Source of the DNA: Dechloromonas sp. A34
Lineage (GTDB): Bacteria; Pseudomonadota; Gammaproteobacteria; Burkholderiales; Rhodocyclaceae
Reading direction: 5' to 3'
DNA: 64,000 nucleotides
NCBI RefSeq assembly: GCF_026261605.1
Contig: NZ_CP102486.1
Location: 1,860,001-1,924,000 of the forward strand
In this document: positions 61,072 through 64,000 of the stretch, one piece after another
Position numbering within the stretch: position 1 is the first letter of the stretch
Layout: each line of letters starts with the position of its first letter
Notes under the pieces: model-generated
What the model was told of the DNA's origin: nothing
What the model saw: the letters and a program-made list of their open reading frames with translations, nothing else
Databases searched by the model: none
Translations under genes and position numbers: made by a program

Positions 61072-61947
61072 ATGGATATCGGATTTATCGGCCTCGGCCT
61101 GATGGGCCGGCCGCTCGCCGGCCACCTGGCCAATGCCGGGCACAGCCTGCATCTATGGGCCCGCCGCCCGGCCGCTCTCGAACCGTTCAAGGACATGGCG
61201 GTGCAGTGCCATGCCTCGGCCGCCGAAGTCGCCCGGCACGCCGAGGTCGTCATCACGATGGTCGCCGATGCGCCCGACGTCCGCGAAGTCATTCTCGGCG
61301 CCGATGGCATCGCCGCCGGCGCCCGCTCCGGGCTGATCGTCGTCGACATGAGCACGATCAATCCGAATGCGGCCCGCCAGATCGGCGCCGAACTGGAAGC
61401 CCGCGACATCGAGTTCCTCGACGCGCCGGTCTCCGGCGGCGAGGTCGGTGCGATCAACGCCACCTTGACCATCATGGTCGGCGGCAAGCCCGAGGTCTTC
61501 GAAAAGCTCAAACCGCTGTTCGAGAAGATGGGCAAGTCGATCACCCTGATCGGCGGGGTCGGTGCCGGCCAGGTGGCCAAGGCATGCAACCAGATCCTGA
61601 CCGGCGTCGGCATCGCGGCCGTGGCCGAAGCTTTCAACTTCGCGACGCGCAGCGGCGTCGATGCCGGGCGGGTGCGCGAGGCCCTGCTGGGCGGCTTCGC
61701 CTATTCGCGCATCCTCGAAAACCACGGCCAGCGCATGCTCGACCGCAACTTCAAGCCCGGCTTCAAGGCCTGGATGCACCAGAAGGACCTGCGCATCGTC
61801 ATGGAAGAAGCCCACCGCCTCGGCCTGATGCTGCCCTCGTCAGCCGCCACCGCCCAACTGTTCAACGCCCTCGTCGGCAGTGGCATGGGCAGTGACGACT
61901 CGATCGCGGCGCTGAAACTGCTGGAAATGATATCGATGCCGGAATGA
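61072..61947 (+). CDS. garR: 2-hydroxy-3-oxopropionate reductase-like dehydrogenase (GarR/MmsB type)
   Basis: A 291-aa NAD(P)-dependent beta-hydroxyacid dehydrogenase. Rossmann motif GFIGLGLMGRPLAGHL, substrate loop DAPVSGGEVGAINATL, catalytic Lys in VAKACNQILTG, and RMLDRNFKPGFKAWMHQKD, which is the GarR-like C-terminal signature. It would reduce tartronate semialdehyde or oxidise 3-hydroxyisobutyrate. GAAGGAGAAGAC gives the RBS. The longer frame back to 60574 overlaps dctM and is not used. Last gene of the TRAP operon. Confidence 0.9.
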   Translation: MDIGFIGLGLMGRPLAGHLANAGHSLHLWARRPAALEPFKDMAVQCHASAAEVARHAEVVITMVADAPDVREVILGADGIAAGARSGLIVVDMSTINPNAARQIGAELEARDIEFLDAPVSGGEVGAINATLTIMVGGKPEVFEKLKPLFEKMGKSITLIGGVGAGQVAKACNQILTGVGIAAVAEAFNFATRSGVDAGRVREALLGGFAYSRILENHGQRMLDRNFKPGFKAWMHQKDLRIVMEEAHRLGLMLPSSAATAQLFNALVGSGMGSDDSIAALKLLEMISMPE

Positions 61948-62006
61948 GGCGGGGGGGGGCGACTGGGCGACAGCGATGTCGACAAACCTACGCGATAGAA
62001 CAGCCG

Positions 62007-62029
62007 AAAAGCCTTTTTCCGTAAGGCTT
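62007..62029 (-). terminator. Terminator downstream of higA
   Basis: On the minus strand AAGCC-TTACGGAAAAA-GGCTTTT gives a short stem and T run 48 bp past the higA stop. Confidence 0.6.
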
Positions 62030-62076
62030 CCCGGTTGTTTACCTGATTTATTGGCGTCTGCTGAGACAGTTCCGGG

Positions 62077-62361
62077 TTAGGCTGCCATTCGAAGCGGTGA
62101 GACCGCCGGCAGCGGTTTTTGCTCGGCTTCCCACAAGTCCCGCGCCGATTGCATTTCAAGCCAAACCTCGGGTGTCGTACCCAGCCATGCCGAGAGGCGC
62201 AGGGCCATCTCAGCTGAAATCCCGGCTTTGCCGTTCAAAATCTTGGACAGCGTCACGCGAGAAACGCCTAGCTGTTCCGCCGCGGTTGTTACCGTCATGC
62301 CCTCCGGGATCCACTCTTTGAGGACTTCGCCGGGGTGGGCGGGGTTGTGCATCCTGCTCAT
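62077..62361 (-). CDS. higA: HigA-family antitoxin
   Basis: A 94-aa Xre-type protein. [19 protein letters not shown] at the N-terminus and the [35 protein letters not shown] are the HigA pattern. AGAGGAACGACA precedes the ATG. The toxin gene that should precede it is chimeric (see 62372-62689), so this is probably an orphan antitoxin. The stop overlaps GCCTAAC (62076-62082), an attC-like core, but no partner core is seen. Confidence 0.88.
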   Translation of the reverse strand: MSRMHNPAHPGEVLKEWIPEGMTVTTAAEQLGVSRVTLSKILNGKAGISAEMALRLSAWLGTTPEVWLEMQSARDLWEAEQKPLPAVSPLRMAA

Positions 62362-62371
62362 TGTCGTTCCT

Positions 62372-62689
62372 CTAGTGGTAATCCTGATAATTCACCAATA
62401 CGGCATCACCATCTTCAAAGCGGAAGGTAATGCGCCCCACAACTTGCGCAGAAAGAATGGATGTTCCCAGCAACTTTTTTGATACGGAGGCCAAAAGTCT
62501 TTTTGAGTCACCGCTACCACCGACGATTGACAGCTGGCGCTCCACTCGCCAACCGAAGTCAACCATGACGGTAATTTCCCCTTGTTCATTGCCGACAGAA
62601 CCGTCCTTTCGCTTCCTTTCTCCAGATAGTGCCCCAAGCTCCAAAAATAGAGCTGAACCGTGGCCAAACCAGACATGCGAAATGGGCAT
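62372..62689 (-). pseudogene. Chimeric ORF: cassette-type N-terminus joined to the HigB C-terminus
   Basis: A 105-aa frame (ATG 62689; a TTG at 62701 is possible). The first ~85 residues (MPISHVWFGHGSALFLELG and GWRVERQLSIVGGSGDSKR) are unlike any toxin I know. The last ~19 residues ([20 protein letters not shown], 20 residues) match the ending of HigB toxins, and higA follows at the normal distance with its RBS. The HigB N-terminus, including its core, is absent, so the toxin is not functional. The frame starts shortly after an attC-like boundary (GTTAGGAG). It was probably formed by a deletion joining a cassette gene to higB. Confidence 0.6.
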
Positions 62690-62732
62690 TCCAGTTAGCA
62701 AGACAAGGGATGGTCGGGTGACGATTTTGCAC

Positions 62733-62823
62733 TCCTAACGTTGTAGGTAAGGGGCGCTGCGCGGAGCTTTATCGCGCAGCGTCCAGCGACCGGAGGGAGC
62801 GGCCTTGACCGCAGTGTTAGGGC
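62733..62823 (-). other. attC-like integron recombination site
   Basis: On the minus strand the site runs from GCCCTAAC (62816-62823) to GTTAGGA (62733-62739). These are the RYYYAAC- and GTTRRRY-type cores of attC sites. Between them is a large imperfect palindrome (GGCGCTGCGCG / CGCGCAGCGTC, 62753-62783). The stop codon of the pentapeptide gene lies in the first core, as in integron cassettes. Length ~91 bp is in the attC range. Confidence 0.65.
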
Positions 62824-63209
62824 TTTTGACTCTGAAACAGCTCATTGAACCCCACGCAATTTGTTGAAGAGCAGCCATAGAGATTTGTTTCGGATGCACT
62901 ACATAAGCCACCAAGGTTATCAGCCAGAAACTGACACTCGGTGAATGAGCACTCAACAAAACGGCAACCAGAAAAAGCGGTGCCGCGAAACGTACAGCGT
63001 TCAAATTTGCAGCCGACAAACAATCCCAAATTGAAGATGCCCCAATACCACTCGAAACCTTGGAAGGTACACGAAAGAAAGACTCCATCTGAGTCTCCGC
63101 CCTCCAGTTCGGCTGTTTCGAAGTGACAGTAACGAAAGATCTCCTCGTTCTCGGCAAGAGCCTTCTTGACTTCCTTAGAGGTAGCAAACGTTACGCTTTC
63201 CTGCGGCAT
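62817..63209 (-). CDS. Pentapeptide-repeat protein in an integron-type cassette
   Basis: A 130-aa protein. After a helical start (ATSKEVKKALAENEEIFRYC) come pentapeptide-like coils: CKFERCTFRGTAFSGCRFVE followed by CSFTECQF, with more upstream. Such right-handed beta helices can mimic DNA (Qnr, McbG) but this protein is shorter than Qnr. The ATG lies only 5 bp from GTTAGGGC (minus strand 63214-63221), the cassette entry core, and the stop falls in the attC core. The cassette is one gene plus attC. Confidence 0.8.
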   Translation of the reverse strand: MPQESVTFATSKEVKKALAENEEIFRYCHFETAELEGGDSDGVFLSCTFQGFEWYWGIFNLGLFVGCKFERCTFRGTAFSGCRFVECSFTECQFLADNLGGLCSASETNLYGCSSTNCVGFNELFQSQKP

Positions 63210-63213
63210 GTGA

Positions 63214-63221
63214 GCCCTAAC
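63214..63221 (-). other. Cassette left-end core (GTTAGGGC)
   Basis: On the minus strand GTTAGGGC is immediately upstream of the pentapeptide ATG. It is exactly complementary to the GCCCTAAC core of the attC at the end of the same cassette, which is what an integron cassette requires. The element it was inserted into (attI or another attC) could not be resolved upstream. Confidence 0.6.
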
Positions 63222-63669
63222 GTGAAGTAGACGGCATATACGCTATATATTCTGGCAAGACGCCATCTATCCTGGTCGGTGCATCAGCCGAAGATGCCCT
63301 CCTGGAGTGGTTTACCGTAGGGTCGAGCAGACTATTGCCGAGGATAGGCGGCGGTGAAACAAGGCGTGGCGCCAGGACTCGGGGTCGGGCCGCCGTATCG
63401 CCCGGGCGCACGCCATACATGTTGGTCGGTATGGTGCCCGCAATAGCTCGTACCGGTAGGGAAGGGGTCGTTTCCTGCATCGATGTGCCGTGCGCTTTCC
63501 TGGACGACTGCGGCGCTGCGAATAGCTGTGCGCCGAAATCGCGTCAGCATAGCGAAGGGTGTTCACCATGTCGAGCGAATAGGGGGCGGGTTCGAAGCCG
63601 TGAATTACGGCGGACGGAATGCTGGCTTGCGATCCGCTTTCCGGTTGCGGTCAGGCGTTCGGCGCAGCC
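63222..63669. other. Unassigned 448-bp region between the cassette and the DUF2894 gene
   Basis: No ORF here looks real in any frame, and no tRNA or integrase remnant was recognised. It may be a decayed cassette or attI region. Shadow frames are short and lack RBS support. Confidence 0.5.
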
Positions 63670-64000
63670 TTACCCGGCGTTGCGCCGTGTCGATTTTCGT
63701 TTCTTGTCGCCGTCCGTAGCATTCTTTTGCCCCGGGTTGCGGACGATCTCCGTCTGGTCCAGCCAGAACAAGGCATCGACGTAGGACATGAAGCGCTTGA
63801 GGTAGTCCGGCGAAACGTCGCGCATCAGCTTCAGCGATTGGAGCGCAAGGCGGTGGGAGTTGAGGGGACCGGCATTGTCGGGCACTTGGGCCAGGGCCTG
63901 GGTCAGTTGCTGATCGACGCTGAGCTGCGACCAGGTGCTGCGGAAATAGCTCAGGGCTTTCAGTTCGCCGGGGGGCTCGATCGCCGCCCGGGGGGCGATT
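63670..64000 (-). CDS. DUF2894-family protein, C-terminal part (partial)
   Basis: An open frame that enters from the right edge and stops at 63670; ~109 residues are visible. The end is LNSHRLALQSLKLMRDVS then PDYLKRFMSYVDALFWLDQ followed by a Lys-rich tail (KKRKSTRRNAG). The first part includes LKALSYFRSTWSQLSVDQQL. This matches the C-terminus of DUF2894 proteins, found in operons with DUF802, DUF3348 and OmpA/MotA-like genes in betaproteobacteria. The N-terminus is outside the window. Confidence 0.8.
   Translation of the reverse strand, partial: IAPRAAIEPPGELKALSYFRSTWSQLSVDQQLTQALAQVPDNAGPLNSHRLALQSLKLMRDVSPDYLKRFMSYVDALFWLDQTEIVRNPGQKNATDGDKKRKSTRRNAG

Noticed and set aside
62076..62082. 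attC-like core GCCTAAC at the higA stop
   Set aside because: No matching GTTAGGC partner and no palindrome follow within attC range, so higA was not called a cassette.

Overview
The window is a stretch of high-GC chromosome from a betaproteobacterium. Gene content points to the Rhodocyclales (Dechloromonas/Azonexus-like): FNR beside hemN, a full acetone carboxylase operon with its sigma-54 activator, a PEP-CTERM protein, TRAP transport, many sensor kinases, and a DUF2894 gene at the right edge. This assignment is inferred from gene content, not from a marker gene. I saw no rRNA or tRNA genes, no insertion sequence and no CRISPR array.

Layout. 1-9 kb: end of a DUF302-type gene, fnr (minus) divergent from hemN across an FNR box, a frameshifted TauE/SafE-like membrane protein, a universal stress protein, copA, a PAS-GGDEF-EAL protein, a CopZ-like chaperone and selD. 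9-16 kb: iron acquisition, with a TonB receptor behind a Fur-like palindrome, piuC, an FMN-dependent hydroxyacid dehydrogenase, a ferric-type binding protein, a DUF1513 protein and a divergent bfd. 16-18 kb: a DUF4337 gene bracketed on both sides by tandem 29-bp repeats, a secreted Ppx-like protein and a Rid-family protein.

18-28 kb: the acetone island. The AcxR-type activator (minus) faces acxABC across a -24/-12 promoter and two candidate upstream activator sites. A fused CoA transferase, a tiny ORF, a carboxymuconolactone-decarboxylase-family gene and a lipoprotein follow. Acetone would be carboxylated to acetoacetate and then activated to acetoacetyl-CoA. 28-39 kb: DUF2461, a divergent bifunctional PBP, a hypothetical protein, nemR-nemA with duplicated operators, an EamA exporter, an LLM flavoprotein, DUF3135, a 38-aa ORF, an M14 peptidase and an alpha/beta hydrolase.

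39-47 kb (minus): two signalling operons. One pairs a LivK-like binding protein with a membrane hybrid kinase. The other is a REC-PP2C phosphatase, a STAS protein and a PAS hybrid kinase with overlapping genes. 47-50 kb: a small J-domain protein with three unrecognised genes, the best candidate here for an undescribed system. 50-54 kb: a short AT-richer patch (VF530 protein and a hypothetical), a lipocalin, a J1-crystallin/ADP-ribosylglycohydrolase-like protein and a PEP-CTERM protein. 54-62 kb: a catabolic unit with a semialdehyde dehydrogenase, an IclR regulator, a DctPQM TRAP transporter and a GarR-like reductase.

62-64 kb: higA follows a chimeric ORF that seems to join an unrelated N-terminus to the last residues of HigB. 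Next to it is an integron-type gene cassette (pentapeptide-repeat protein) with an attC-like site. The window ends in a DUF2894 gene.
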